DNA of 64,000 nt from Amanita rubescens (lineage: Eukaryota > Basidiomycota > Agaricomycetes > Agaricales > Amanitaceae), in contig WION01000023.1 of the NCBI GenBank assembly GCA_015039365.1, forward strand, positions 310,001-374,000, written 5' to 3'. Below are positions 44,601-56,679 of this stretch, piece by piece (the first letter of the stretch is position 1; every line of letters begins with the position of its first letter). The notes under the pieces are model-generated. The model made no database searches. It was not told the origin of the DNA and saw nothing but the letters and a program-made list of their open reading frames with translations. A program made the position numbers and the translations under genes.

Positions 44601-46183
44601 TCATATGTTGGTTTAAAATGAGAATTTCCTTCATGAAGTGCCTCCAAAATAATGCCTTCTTCAGGGGCAGCAGAAGAATAGAGAGTAGAAACAAGTGAAC
44701 AGAGGAGACCTCGGTATGTCTGCTGAAAATGTTCATTTATGGTGTCAAAATAGAAAAAAGCCAGTTTTTGAGATTGTTTCATGGTAATCTGGATGTCCTG
44801 GATTATTGTAGAGCTAGCAAGAGTGTAAGGTCAGTTTACAACACAAAATATAATGTAGCCTTTACCAAAGGATAGTCTTTCCTGACCCAGCTGTGGATAT
44901 TTCAGAGCTTGAAGAATGATGTTTTCAGTGGTCTACTTACAAATTCCATTAAGCCACAAGAGCGAGTTTGGTTCCATCTTCCACTGTTGATATGAGCTGC
45001 TATCCAACAGCCACTTACCGGTCCCAGGATGGGATTTCTTTAGGGCATCCACATGGCTGAGGGAGGAGTCGGGGGCTGACAGCCATTTCCGGACCGCTTT
45101 CCCTGATAAAACATTCATACCAGTCACAAAGTACTGCAGACAGGATACTTACTTTTAACTACGCTTTCAGCGTGTCTCTTGAGCTTATCTAATTCCAAGA
45201 AATGAGTTGTCACTGGGTAAAAGGTACAGTACGCACCGCAGGCCTCGTCTATTTTTTGTTCCAAGGTAATTTTGACAAAGTTCGTCTCATCTTGATTAAC
45301 TGACATCATGATGCGCTGTTAGAAAAGGAACGGGGCTGAAATGTATGCACACACGTCTTATGGCAATATCTAATTGCGTCAATATCTCATTCGAGAGGGA
45401 AAGGCTCATGGCCATGGCCATGTGCCCTTCCTCGGCAGACAGCCGATTTAGCTTATCCATTGCGGTATAAATGTCGCTGTCGACGCCGGCCAGTTTTTTT
45501 ATGTATTGCTCTTCGATTAGTATACATCAGATCACGATCTGTTGGCTCGTTCAAAGCGGATACGTACTTATTCGTCCTTCTTTGATGTGCTTGGTAGCAA
45601 GGCCGAGTACGCCAAAGACATGAACTAGGATCTTGACGAGAACTTCTCGAATAGGAGGAGAAACGGCGTGCTCCAGATGAATTTTTAACCGGCCCAAAAA
45701 AGCATTTAACCAGTGAAACATGGAGAGTATATGGTCATAATCAACGCGGACACTTCGCGCCGTCTAGAGCGATATTTATGTCTCCTTCAGGTAGCTTACC
45801 GGTTTATATAATATATATGCGCACCTCGTCTAGAACCCAAATGGCGTTAAATATAGCCCTGGCAGGAGGTATTTGCTGGACAAAACGGAAATAAGTCATC
45901 CGTTCTTCGTTTTAAATAACTTAAAGCCTACTGCTGCACTGCTTTGGCCGACCACATCGGAAAGCACTTGAATACAGTTCAGAACTGGTCCAATACCTTC
46001 TCTCACGTTCTTCTTCGGCTTGAAGAAAGCTTTGAATTTCCGGTGATGTTGATCGATGCGATTGAGCAGCGTCTCGGGCGAATCAACATCATTCAAGACG
46101 CTGGTGATATCGATGCCAGTATCAGTCTTGTACTGCTGTACCGCGACTTGCCAAATGTCCGTAAATTGCGACTTGTTCGTCAT
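41672..46183 (-). CDS. Goodbye-NACHT-ankyrin STAND protein with C-terminal membrane helix, 1382 aa
   Basis: Eight exons join in phase: 45932-46183, 45825-45875, 45568-45763, 45353-45510, 45153-45315, 44941-45102, 44866-44890 and 41672-44813. Residues 1 to about 290 form a Goodbye-type N-terminal domain (FTDIWQVAVQQYKTDTGID; later MFHWLNAFLGRLKIHLE and YIKKLAGVDSDIYTAMDKL). A linker ends SLLWLNGISGSGKTIL (Walker A). The NACHT part has VYLIMDALDEC (Walker B) and CHILVTSRKE, then FRWVSCQLDEL. About 15 ankyrin repeats follow (for example TALHSGAMYGHSEIIQFLI). The end (ALAGLGLLACTFALFYLRRR) is a single membrane helix with a basic flank, unusual in this family and suggesting tail anchoring. A role in non-self recognition or regulated cell death is inferred from the family. 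About 42345-44960 is almost free of CpG. Confidence 0.93.
44866..44890 (-). other. 25-bp micro-exon encoding the Walker A loop (right NLR)
   Basis: Bounded by acceptor CCACAG and donor GTAAAG on the minus strand, with introns of 50 bp (44891-44940) and 52 bp (44814-44865). It encodes GSGKTIL, and whole-gene phase (4149 bp, divisible by 3) requires it. Confidence 0.85.
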
Positions 46184-46914
46184 GGAGGCAGGGTCGATGT
46201 TCGAAAGGAACAAGATGTTGCGTACCAAATCACACTCGCGCACGACTATCCGGTCGACGCAAAAAATCCTAATCAAAGGGCATCATGGAAAACGTGCATT
46301 TGCCTGATCTGGATAATCCTCCGTATGTAGCCCTCTTGTTTCTTTTCGGACATAACTACCGATACCGTCACGTAGCATCACGTCCAATTCTAGAACCGTT
46401 CCGATCACTACATCAAAGATAAGCTCGCAGAGTATTGGCCTTGAGATGCATCATTGAGAGGCCCGGACTCGGAGTGCATTAGACCCAGAGGTATGAAGAT
46501 GGCTTTGATGCGAGTCCAAAGAACGCGCCCCCAGCACGGACCCAGCGCTATGCGCGAGAAACTATAAAATTGTGATGGTTTCGGGAGCAGTTGCCGCGCT
46601 CATCGGAGCTTTGTAGACCCGCGGGACGCACATGATGGCAAAGAGCAAGTTGACATGACACATTCCCACGCGATTTGCATAGAAACTGAGTATAAGTACT
46701 GCCACTGCCTGCCAGCCGCTGGCGACTACGGTAGCAGCAACTTCTCACGGAATACATGACCTTGCACTGCCTGCACCGCCTGTAGCTACCTTGTCAATTG
46801 AAACTAGCTCCAGCCACAAGTTTCGGATCACGCGCCGTCGTGGGATGACTTTAATAAGTCAGTCCCAACGCCACCTTTCCCCCCGTCGCCCTGTTTGACC
46901 TGACCGTCTTGAAG
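46184..46914. other. Divergent intergenic region
   Basis: It separates the minus-strand NLR from the plus-strand membrane protein and so should hold both promoters. Frames within it are short. I saw no distinct motif. Confidence 0.4.
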
Positions 46915-47824
46915 ATGAGCAGTAGAGCTGCATCCAGCGTCAAAGTTACGATCCCGAAGTCTGGTTACTTCGTCGAAAAGGCTGGACCTCACTCCCAATC
47001 CTTTGTCAACCGTCGTGCCATCTACTTCGGTGAATATTTATCCTGCTTTGGGCTCCTCGACAACCTAACAACATGACCTCGCAGGAGTCGGGTTTTTCCC
47101 TTCTGGGATCAACGTCATCCTTGGCGCGATCACTTTGGGTTGGTTGGAAGGATCGTTCACGGACGGACACAGCAGTACGTCTCTACAACCTTTGAACTTA
47201 TTAGAACACCGTGTTGACAAACTCAAAGTGGTTCTCCACGTTACAGCGGCTACGATACTTTCATTCGTCGTATTCATGACTCTATGTATCCTGTTCGTCT
47301 CGTTTTCATCACGGAGGAGCACCATGTTTACTCAACAAACCCGTGCAGGTTGTGGTGGTCAAGAGATGCTCCCTTGCCCTCAAGGCGTCCAATCGGCCAC
47401 CTACTTCAGACGCTCCTGCTAGCGCTGATATTTGGGAGTGCGCTTCTTCGTTCTACCGTATAGTGGCCATTGTACTAATTTTCAAATTACCAGCAATCGG
47501 TTCGATCATCACCATTGACCTTCCACATAGTTGTCATCCAGGATTGGTAGCGGATCGTATTTCACTTCATCTTACATCGTGCGCCCTTCTCGCGACGATA
47601 GCATCATTGTCGTACCTGCCTATGATACCCTGTGAGTAATCAAACCTAATTTGTGACCATCATTCGCTAACAAAATACCAGTGTTTGCCACCATAGTTAT
47701 CGTCTGTTACCATCTCGTCTTCCCATCGCCAGAAAAGTCGGGGGATTCACCAGCATGGGGGACATGGGGTTCGGCAAGCGCAATAGAAAAGGGCGACGTT
47801 GACTCGGTTCTTGACGGGAAGTAA
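46915..47824 (+). CDS. Small multi-pass membrane protein, 232 aa
   Basis: Five exons join in phase: 46915-47029, 47085-47174, 47229-47296, 47349-47631 and 47682-47824. Membrane helices are visible at GVGFFPSGINVILGAITLGWL, AATILSFVVFMTLCILFVVVV, RIVAIVLIFKLPAIGSIITI, LHLTSCALLATIASLSYLPM and FATIVIVCYHLVF, so four to five passes. The N-terminus is basic and cytoplasm-like (SSRAASSVKVTIPK) and the C-terminus is acidic (AIEKGDVDSVLDGK). I do not recognise the family. The intact reading frame through four introns makes it a real gene. Confidence 0.75.
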
Positions 47825-48104
47825 GTATGGACTACCATGTCCACGTGGTCGTGGGTCGCCGATAACGGAAACCGGCAAACCCTGTATGATCCACCTGGTT
47901 ACCGTGGTGGTTAGCGTTCCAAATATAACCGTTGAATGGCGGAAGTAGCCTACGTCTGGCACCTCTAAGTGAAATTTAAAATTCGAGGCTGCGCCTACAG
48001 CGGTAAACTATATCTCTTTAAGCCAACACCGGCCCGTGAAAGTCTCAAAGCTTCCCGTCTGCGGGATGGGGATTCCGTTTGTCTATATCGTCAAAGATCC
48101 CGCG

Positions 48105-50045
48105 TTATTTTTCTAGTAGGTCACCGCTACGCAGCATGGCCTCTTCGCGTTGACGAATAACATCTATTCTGACCCTGACTCCCTCACCCATTTTGTCCCG
48201 GCCATCAACATAAGACACTGTTTCCGCAGATGCATTGCTGTAGAAGTCGCGAGCTTGAATCCTTCCCTCGATATCGCTTAGTTGTAACGTGTTCTAGATT
48301 CCAGTGAGCCTACACATCTGACATAGGGAACAGTAAAATGCTCACCCCTGCCGTATTTCGGATGCTCTTTCTAGCATTCATCCTGGATGATCGGGTGAGT
48401 ATGACCGCGATGTGATAGACCGTACTAACATTGCGAGATAACTGTTGATATACACTATAAAAACATTGAGTCTGTATGCGCGACAAATGAAAACGGATTG
48501 CCCCACGTTTCGATAGCACCAATGCGATTCCAAGGAAAACAAAATTGTTTGGCATTGTAACGACCTATACAAAGGTGAGTTCGTAAAACCCCTTGTTAAA
48601 CTGTGAAACGAACCGTAATTACTCCAATAATGGAGCACAAGCTGAAAATCGTGATCAAACCACAGAAAAAGACAATTCTACAAGTAGCGTACCTTGTCAA
48701 AGCCCCAGAGACGACGACATAGCGGATAATGATCCCCAAAATGGATTTTGTCCTAAAATGAAGGCCATCGTAAAACGCTCACCAATCAGAAATCAACTCA
48801 CTCTGCGAATACCGTTGTTCCATGGTAGAGCATATGGCACATCGCGATGGTGAGCATGATGTCATTAAATGTAGTCATTGAAAAAGAAAGGTAGATCGAC
48901 CACTTTTGAACGTGTAAGCAAATCGATTAACTCTGCGTTTGCGCGAACGACGGCAACGAAAACATACGCGAATGCGAGCCAATTGAGTAAATAAAGCAAT
49001 TTTCATCCTGATTGAATAAAACTGTTAGCCGGACATCATAGAGCTGCCAAATCTTTTACGTACGTAAGGACCAAGAGGACTGCGTGCAAAAAGGTTAAGC
49101 CAATGTAAGTACTGGTTATGATTATGGTTGAACATACTGATTCCAGCGGCTACGAACACAGAAGTCAGAGCAGTAGAGAGCGACTCGGAAAATCACTTAC
49201 CATATCCACTCAAGAGATTGGCAATCTATCACAGCGGTCGTTAGCTAGGCTGTCAAGGGCGTAAATGACACGGTACCAGAACCCACGACCAAAGGCGGTT
49301 TTGATCTCCGTTAACTGGAGACAAATTTATACGGTATACAAGTTGGATCTAATCCAAAACTTACGTTTCCATACCCGCAAGGTGTAGAGGCTAGAGCGGC
49401 ACTTTGAGCAAAATGTCAACGGAGATGAGATGAACGTGCCTCTGAACCAAGAGAACAATAACTATCTAAGGTATTTAACTGTGGGCGATCCATTATACAC
49501 AACTGCTAAAGACCGGACGCACCATCATGGCTATCTGCGCCTGCGGGCAGGAGAAAGGTAAATAGCACTCGGACGCCTTAATCAGGTTGTCAGCTCACTT
49601 TGTGGGCCCTGAAAGTTTTGCGTTCGTCAGAAAATTCATGATTTCAACAGATGACACGTACCAAGTAACAACGCCAAGAATTAGATAGTTTCCAAACAAA
49701 TCGATGAGATAATGCCATAACTCGGCGATTACAAAAGCCATGTGAAGGGAATCGAGGAGCCTTGCATTTCATTAGGTGTTGCTCGTGCAATATCTGCGAA
49801 GTCGTACCAAAGAAATGCAACCACGAACTTCTGAAATATCCGATCCTGTTTATAATTCGTGAAATAGAAGTAAACTTGGATATTTGTGGCCCCGAAAAGA
49901 CTACATGCGTGGTGGATATGAGTAAATGAATACATGTGCATGACACATACATAGCTGCTCCCATCCCTCCCAGAAACAATGCGCCATAAGTTGGGCCTAA
50001 ATTAGGAAGGACGAGCGTCGTTGGAATGGTTGGTGCTGAAGCCAT
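48105..50045 (-). CDS. DUF6534-type seven-helix membrane protein
   Basis: The start is MASAPTIPTTLVLPNLGPTYG, followed by GALFLGGMGAAMY, the typical opening of this agaricomycete family. Next come NIQVYFYFTNYKQDRIFQKF and, after an intron, LLDSLHMAFVIAELWHYLI, both hallmark segments. Later exons show YLLNWLAFAYVFVAVV, NDIMLTIAMCHML, ILGIIIRYVVVSGALT and MPNNFVFLGIALVLSK, then a tail with NARKSIRNTAG and SDIEGRIQARDF, stopping at 48105. Order and content match the family (seven helices, soluble tail), but I could not join every exon between about 48400 and 49640, so decay of some exons is possible. The function of the family is unknown. Its first two exons recur in the duplicated block near 53100-53350. 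Confidence 0.65.
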
Positions 50046-51021
50046 CTCGTGACCCTGCAAAGCGCCTCGAGGGAAGTAATAGGGTCAGACGTTGAGCAGA
50101 CCTCACGGTCCCGTCATGGTATCATATACTCGAGCGCCGGGACCGAAAAGGGAAGGTATCAGATAGTTAATGGCGAAATGTTGTTCAGGATCGATTGGAT
50201 GCAAGTATAGCCTACAAATGAGGAGTGGCCATGTGAATTTCGGCGCCCAGCTCTCTCGTGCTATATCTGCTATATCACATCCTCGGCACAACCTCTTTCC
50301 GTTTATCATTCTGATTTGTGCATGTCTGTGCCTATCCGTTCATCGTACCCGGGCCACTCGCGTACATGTCATTTTCAGGTTTACAAGCAATTTCCATTTC
50401 AAAGTTGGCAACGTGTCTGCAGGGACATCTAGTAAAGAAGGTTGTGTGCCCGTACCATTGATGCGTCCTGCGCTGATTGATTCGATGGAGGTTCTTCGCA
50501 AGTTGTTCTAATAGTAATCGAGACTGTCGAGTCCCAAGGCGGCGAGTATTTGCGTCTATTTGTAGCGCTAACATTTTGTGTCGCGTAATATCGTACTACT
50601 CAGCGCGGCACGAGATCCGTAATGCTACCGTTAACGTTCTAATTCCCAGCACCAGCTTGTAATCACCTCGAACTTGCCGTACAACTGCAACAGCCATCGG
50701 TTCCTCGCGTCCCACATGGTTTCACTAGTGTCGTTGATGTGTCTGCCTCCATGGATCAGATCGCGTTCATCAAACCGCTAATCGGTGCTCCACCTGTGTT
50801 ACATTCTCGTTTTCCTGTGCACAACCCAGCAGCGGCGTGCAAGGTTACCCGAATAACCAACGTCGTACGTTTCGTTCCCCCGCACAGGGGCAGGATAACG
50901 TTGGCGAGATAATTTGGGCCACCTATCAGTAAGGCTATCATGGGAGTCCGATTCTGGCATTTATAAAAGGCCTCTGAGGAGTGGGTACTTGCGTTATCGA
51001 TCACTTCGAGCCTTTCCAGTG
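50046..51021. promoter_or_regulatory. Divergent promoter region of DUF6534 and first monooxygenase
   Basis: About 1 kb between oppositely oriented starts. It is repeated, with divergence, at about 53350-54417. Matching anchors include GGCGAAATGTTGTTCAGGATC at 50171 and about 53460, and a segment with TAATTTGGGCCA at about 50909 and 54338. No specific factor site is claimed. Confidence 0.5.
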
Positions 51022-52788
51022 ATGGCTCCGAAACTGAAAGTCGCAATAATGTGTGTAATAGTAATTAACGTTTCATTCATTGGTTTTGACGCCAAATGCA
51101 GAGGCGCAGGAATAGGCGGGTTGACACTAGCTTCCTGCCTCGCGAATATGGACAAGCGAAAGGAGATCGAGCTGGATATATACGAAGCAGCGGAAGGACT
51201 GGAAGAGATCGGCGCTGGAATCAATCTTTGGCCGAGAGCAATTGAGATGCTGACGAAGATCGGCCTTGAGGCAGACATCCTCAAACTCTACGAGCGAGAA
51301 AATATCGATCGTTGTTCGTTCTCATTTTTCTTGGTCTGAACATAGTGGCTTACACAGGACTAGCGCTCGCCTTCGAATTCAGGAAAAGCGACCAGACGAA
51401 AGGCCATACGATCTACGAGTTATTCGTTGAAGGTTCGCTAATTCAGATTGTTCTCATCGGTTCTAAATCTATTTTCAGGTGGGGCCTTCAGAATCCACCG
51501 AGCTGATCTCCAAAAGATTCTGCTGAAGCAGGCATTAACACACGCTCGTCTACACCTCTCTAGCAAACTCGTATCGTATACCGAACATCTGGACAGTGTC
51601 CACCTAGAATTTCTGGACGGTTCGAAACAAACGTGCGACCTGCTTGTAGGTGCGGACGGCATCAAGTCGACAGTCAGGAAAACTTTCTTCGAAAGTAGAC
51701 CTAGAGATTATCGAGAATCGATCGAGCCTATTTGGACTGGCACGTACGCATACAGAGGCATCGTTCCGCGGGACGTGCTCTTGAAGGGGTCACCGGATCA
51801 TCGAGCCGCCCGGATCCCCGTGATGGTGAGCATCAGTTTGTTATTATAGGCGACAGGGAAAGGTTTGACCTTAAATATCTCAGTATGTCGGAAAATTGAA
51901 GGTTTAATCTGACCGGATGTTTGAAACCGATAACTGTTACTTACGTCCGTTTTAGCATCTTTTAAGCTATCCAATGTCCGACGGAGAGTTCATCAACATC
52001 GTTGGCGTCGTGCATGACGAGACTCGCGAAGAAACACGCCATGAAGGAGCACTGATAAAAGACGTATCAAATGCGGAAATGTTATCTTTATATGATGGAT
52101 ATGAACCAGAATTGCAGGCGCTACTCCAGGTATGACAACGATTACCGCAATTCCAATGACAATTGAAGCATTAACGATTCAACTTTACGAAGTGTGCTCC
52201 TAATTTTTCGAAGTGGGCCATACACCACCTAAAGCCACTCAAAACGTACGCTGAGCGAAGAGTATTACTTCTCGGTGACGCTGTACGTTTCTCTGGCCTA
52301 TATTTCATCACTCGTTATTCATTTCCCTAGGCGCACGCCACAGGTCCACATCAAGGAACTGGTGCAGGCCAGGCTATGGAGGTACGCGTATATCGTCCGT
52401 TATATTTCAGTAATGCAGATTGATGATGACGCAGGATGCATACATCCTCTCTGTTATGCTTACTGACGTGACGGACACCACGAGTCCTAAGTCACAAATC
52501 CCTTTAATTACGCACATATACGATGCCATTCGCCGACCCGTAGGGAACGCATCGATAGCGGTGACCAAGGCATGCGGCAAACTAACGGGGCTCACTGATG
52601 ATGAGAAAGAGCTCCCGTTTGTGAAGGCGCGCGATGAGATGGTTCCGCACGAAGTATTAGTGGCATATATTAAGAAACTGGAGAATCGTTGGCGGTGGCT
52701 TTGGGACGCTTCCGCTCGGATAGAAGAGCAGTGTCAAGATGCACTAAAATTGTTGCGAAGTTCCAGGAAGCCAGAGTCAAAACTTTGA
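51022..52788 (+). CDS. FAD-dependent monooxygenase, tandem copy 1 (frame uncertain at one point)
   Basis: Class A flavin monooxygenase of the salicylate-hydroxylase-like type. The first intron (51051-51101) splits the nucleotide-binding motif, giving VAIIGAGIGGLTLAS. Later motifs are LLVGADGIKSTVR (DG motif) and RRVLLLGDAAHATGPHQGTG (GD motif), then GAGQAMEDAYIL. The stop is at 52788. Around 51325-51360 the frame moves: either a 47-bp intron (GTTGTT..CACAG, with a CTGAAC branch-like site) is used or there is a one-base deletion relative to copy 4. Otherwise all exon borders match copy 4. It would hydroxylate an aromatic compound with NAD(P)H and O2; the substrate is unknown. Confidence 0.75.
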
Positions 52789-53079
52789 GATATTTTTTGG
52801 CATTGTAGAACTATTCTTTGAAACGAGTTAACTCCGCTCTGCCTATTCTTCCGGACGATTGATTTCACGGGTCGCTCGCAGCGCGTATCCCTGTTTGCCT
52901 CCACTTTTATGCCCTAGCCCCAGCGTGTTTCAAAGTTAGCGCTAACCTAGCCGGTTGGACATTCTGACTCACCCTACCCAGTCACAGTTAGGCATGTCCT
53001 CAGAGCCACGCGCCACTGTGTATCCACCAGCAGTCGTCAACGTGGGGCTCGCGTTCACCAATCCACGGATCGCTAAGGA

Positions 53080-54417
53080 TTATATAGTTTCAAAACGAAT
53101 TAATCAGATAATGCCACATCGATAATCCATGTGAACTGTATCAAGCAACCTTGCATTTCATTAGTTGTTGCTCGTGCTATGTGTGTTATCGTACCAAATA
53201 AATCCAACCGGCGCGCGCTTCTAAAGGATCCCCTTCTGCTTCATGCATAGCTACTCCCATCTCTCCCAGAAACAATGCGCCGAGAGTTGGGCCTAAATTA
53301 GGAACTTAAGGACGCGTTGGAATGGATGTCGTTTTGAAGCCATATCGTGACCCTGCAAAACGTTCAGATGGATGCAATACGGCCAGATGCTGAGCAAATG
53401 ATCATAGCATCATATCTTCGAGCACCGGGACTGAAAAGGAAAGGTATCGAACAGTGGTTGGCGAAATGTTGTTCAGGATCAAATCATCAACAATGTAAAG
53501 CCTGCAAAGTTCAAGTGAAGAGTGACCGTGTGAATGTTAGAAATTCCTTCGCACTACTCATAGTAGTAGTACTACCCTCGGCACAACCTCTTCCCGTTTT
53601 ACTTTAACTATATGTTCTGATTTGTGCATGTTCGTGCGTCCGTCGGAATAGTACATATTATCTCATACATTTTTTCGGACCATTCCATTCCAAGAGTCCA
53701 AAGTTGGGCCCGAAGTGTCTGCAGGGACACCTATAGAAGGCTGCCGCGTGCCATCGAACTAGTGTCCTGCGGTACTGATTGGTTTGATGGGGCTTCTTAC
53801 GTTGCTTAAACAATTAATCACTTGTTCTGCAGTGTTTGAGGGTCAACGTTTTGAGTATTTATGTCTATGTCACGTAACATCATGCTCCTCCGAGTCAGTG
53901 CCCAGCGGGTTGGTAACAGGCCTCCTTATGGCACCATTGTGAGTATCATCTTCATCATCACAACGTTAACGTTCTACTCTTGATTCCCACCGCTGGCATG
54001 TGATCAGTGATCACCTCGCACTTGCCGTAAAACTGCACCCACCCACTCGGTTCCACGTGAGCTGGCTAGTATAGTTGACGTGCCCGCCCATATGGATCAG
54101 ACCCGCGTTCACGAAACCGCTTATCAGGATTGCGCCTCTGTTACTGTTTCGGTACAAGATTCATCACAACCCAATAAATGGAACACAGCTGAAGAAGCGA
54201 CGTGAGTATAGATGTTGGAATATGATCCGGTCGCTCCTGCGTTTACTTTTAGCACTTCAGGTACCCCTGAATAACGAGACAAACGTTGTACGCTCTATCC
54301 CCCCCGGGCGCGCAAGGGGGAAGATAACGTTGGCAGATAATTTGGGCCATCTATTACTAAGGCTATCATGGGATTTTATAAAGGACTTCTGACGAGCGGG
54401 TGCTTGTATTATCAGTC
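53080..54417. other. Duplicated promoter block with a DUF6534 5'-end remnant
   Basis: No intact gene. On the minus strand at 53100-53350 the sequence resembles the first exons of the DUF6534 gene (the ACTCCCATCTCTCCCAGAAA block and CAATGCGCC..AGTTGGGCC), but they lead nowhere. It is a leftover of the segmental duplication and now forms the upstream region of monooxygenase copy 2. Confidence 0.55.
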
Positions 54418-56182
54418 ATGGCTCCGAAACTGAAGGTTGCAATAATGTGTGTATGACATGGCAACCAACATTTCATTCATTGGTTCTGACGTCCAGTGTA
54501 GAGGTGCAGGAATAGGTGGATTGATGCTGGCTTCCTGCATCGCGAATATGGACAAGCGAAACAAGATCGAGCTAGACATATATGAAGCAGCGGAAGAACT
54601 GGCAGAGATCGGCGCTGGAATCAATCTTTGGCCGAGAGCAGTTGAGATGCTGACGAGAATCGGCCTCGAGACAGACATCCTCAAACTCTACAAGCAATCA
54701 AAAGTTAACCGTTGTTCGTTCTCATTGGCTAATGCCTGGGCATAGCGGCTTAAATCGAACTAGCACTTGCCTTCGAATTCAGGAAAAGTGACCAGACGGA
54801 GGGCCATCCAATCCACGATTTATACATCGAAGGTTTCCTAAGTTTTATTGTTCTCGTCAGTTTCTAAATCGATCTTTAGGCGGGACCTTTAGAATCCGCC
54901 GAGCCGAATTCCAGAAGATTCTGCTGAAGCAGGCATTAACGCACGCTCACCTGCACCTCTCCAGTAGGCTCGTGTCGTATACCGAGCATTTGGACATTGT
55001 CCACCTAGAATTTCTGGATGGCTCGGAACGAACATGCGACTTGCTTGTAGGTGCAGACGGAATCAAGTCGGCTGTCAGGAAAATATTCTTCGAAAGTAGA
55101 CCTAGGGATTATCGAGAATCAATCAAACCCGTTTGGACTGGCACGTACGCATACAGAGGCATCGTTCCGCGGGACATTCTTTTAAAAAGGTTTCCTGGCC
55201 ATCGGGCCACTCGGGTTCCCGTGATGGTAAGCATCAGTCAGTTATGATGGATGACAAGAAAAGGCTTGACCTAGAGAATTTAGTATGTCGGAAAGTTGAA
55301 GGTTTAATCCAACCTGATATAGCGGTGACTGTTGCTTACATCTGCCTTAGCATATTGTAAGTTATCCCATGTCCGACGAAGAGTTCATCAACATCGTTGG
55401 TTTTGTACACAATGAGACTCAAGAAGAAACACGCCATGAAGGAGCACTTATAAAGGAGGTACCAAATGCGGAAATGTTGTCTTTGTATGAGGGCTTTGAA
55501 CCAGAAGTGCAAGCGCTACTCAAGGTATGAACGCGATTCCTATGACAATTGTAGAGCTAACGATTCAATCTACGTTACTAAGTGTACTCCTAATTTCTCG
55601 AAGTGGGCCATACATCATCTAAACCCACTCAAAACGTATGCTGAGCAAAGAGTGTTACTTCTCGGCGACGCTGTACGTTTCTGTGACTTAAGTTATGCAT
55701 TGAAATTTATTTCCTCAGGCGCATGCCATGGGTCCACATCAAGGAGCTGGTGCAGGGCAGGCTATAGAAGTACGCGTATATCATTCGTTTTCTTTCAGGA
55801 GTGCAGATTGATAATGACGCAGGACGCCTACATCCTCTCTGTTATGCTTACTGACGTGACTGGCACCACGAGTCTTAAGTCTCGAATCCCTTTAATTACG
55901 CACATATACGATGCGATTCGCCGACCTGCAGGAAACGCATTAATAGCTGCGACCAAGCTATGCGGCAAACTAACAGGGCTCACCGACGATGAGAAAGAAC
56001 TCCCGTTTGTGAAGGCGCGTGATGAAACTATCCCGCACGAGGTATTAGTTGCATATATTGAGAAACTGGAGAGCCGTTGGCGGTGGCTTTGGGATGCGTC
56101 CGATCAGATAGAAGAACAGTGCCAAGAAGCGCTAAAATTGTTGCGAATTTCCAGGATGCCGGACTCGTTGACAAAACTTTGA
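54418..56182 (+). pseudogene. FAD-dependent monooxygenase, tandem copy 2 (probably disrupted)
   Basis: Exon layout equals copies 1 and 4: start 54418, first intron inside the FAD motif (GAGIGGLMLAS), LLVGADGIKSAVR, YVGKLK micro-exon, RVLLLGDAAHAMGPHQGAG and a C-terminal exon to 56182. In the section that needs a 47-bp intron in copy 1, the acceptor AG is lost (AAATCG instead of ACACAG), and reading through meets stops (TAG at about 54744, also TAA). Unless another site is used, the protein would be cut after about 100 residues. The rest is well kept, so the loss looks recent. Confidence 0.65.
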
Positions 56183-56650
56183 GATATTTTTAGGCATTGT
56201 GTCTATTTGTGGTACCATCTTTCCCACAATATGCCAAGTAAACAACGCCCTCCGATGTTCTTCTGGACGATCGATATCACGTCGCGCGCAGCGCAGATTC
56301 TTCCTCTTTTATGCCCTAGCGATACTGCTATGACTCACTAATCAGGTGAGGTCACGGCCATGCTCGGAGCCGCATGCCACAGCTGTGCAACGCGCGTTCT
56401 TGTACACGCGTCCTCAGCAGTCGTTGACGTGTCTGTTTGGGATCGGAGCGGCGTTCACCAATCCACAGATAACGGTGCTGCCGTTACATTCTCCTTTTGT
56501 GAATAGGATCGTCAGGATACAGCAAACGACATGGGGAGGACGACTGAAAAGAGCGCTGCTATGAGTATACGCGTACGCAGATAGATGCGTAAGACTTGAA
56601 TGCAACCCAGTGATGGCCAAGCGGCGAGAAGACACGTCACGCAATGTCTT
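56183..56650. other. Spacer between copies 2 and 3
   Basis: No gene supported. Parts resemble the upstream regions of the other copies (ACCAATCCAC blocks, TATAAAAAG-like runs). Confidence 0.35.
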
Positions 56651-56679
56651 CTATTGGTTACGGTCTGTCGACGCATAAA

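Larger units (their letters stand above)
49640..52950 (+). repeat. Segmental duplication, first unit
   Basis: Paired with about 53080-56300 in direct orientation at an offset of about 3.3-3.4 kb. Anchors: GCCTAAATTAGGAA at about 49996 and 53292; monooxygenase starts 51022 and 54418; stops 52788 and 56182. The unit includes the 5' end of the DUF6534 gene, the shared promoter and one monooxygenase. Confidence 0.7.
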
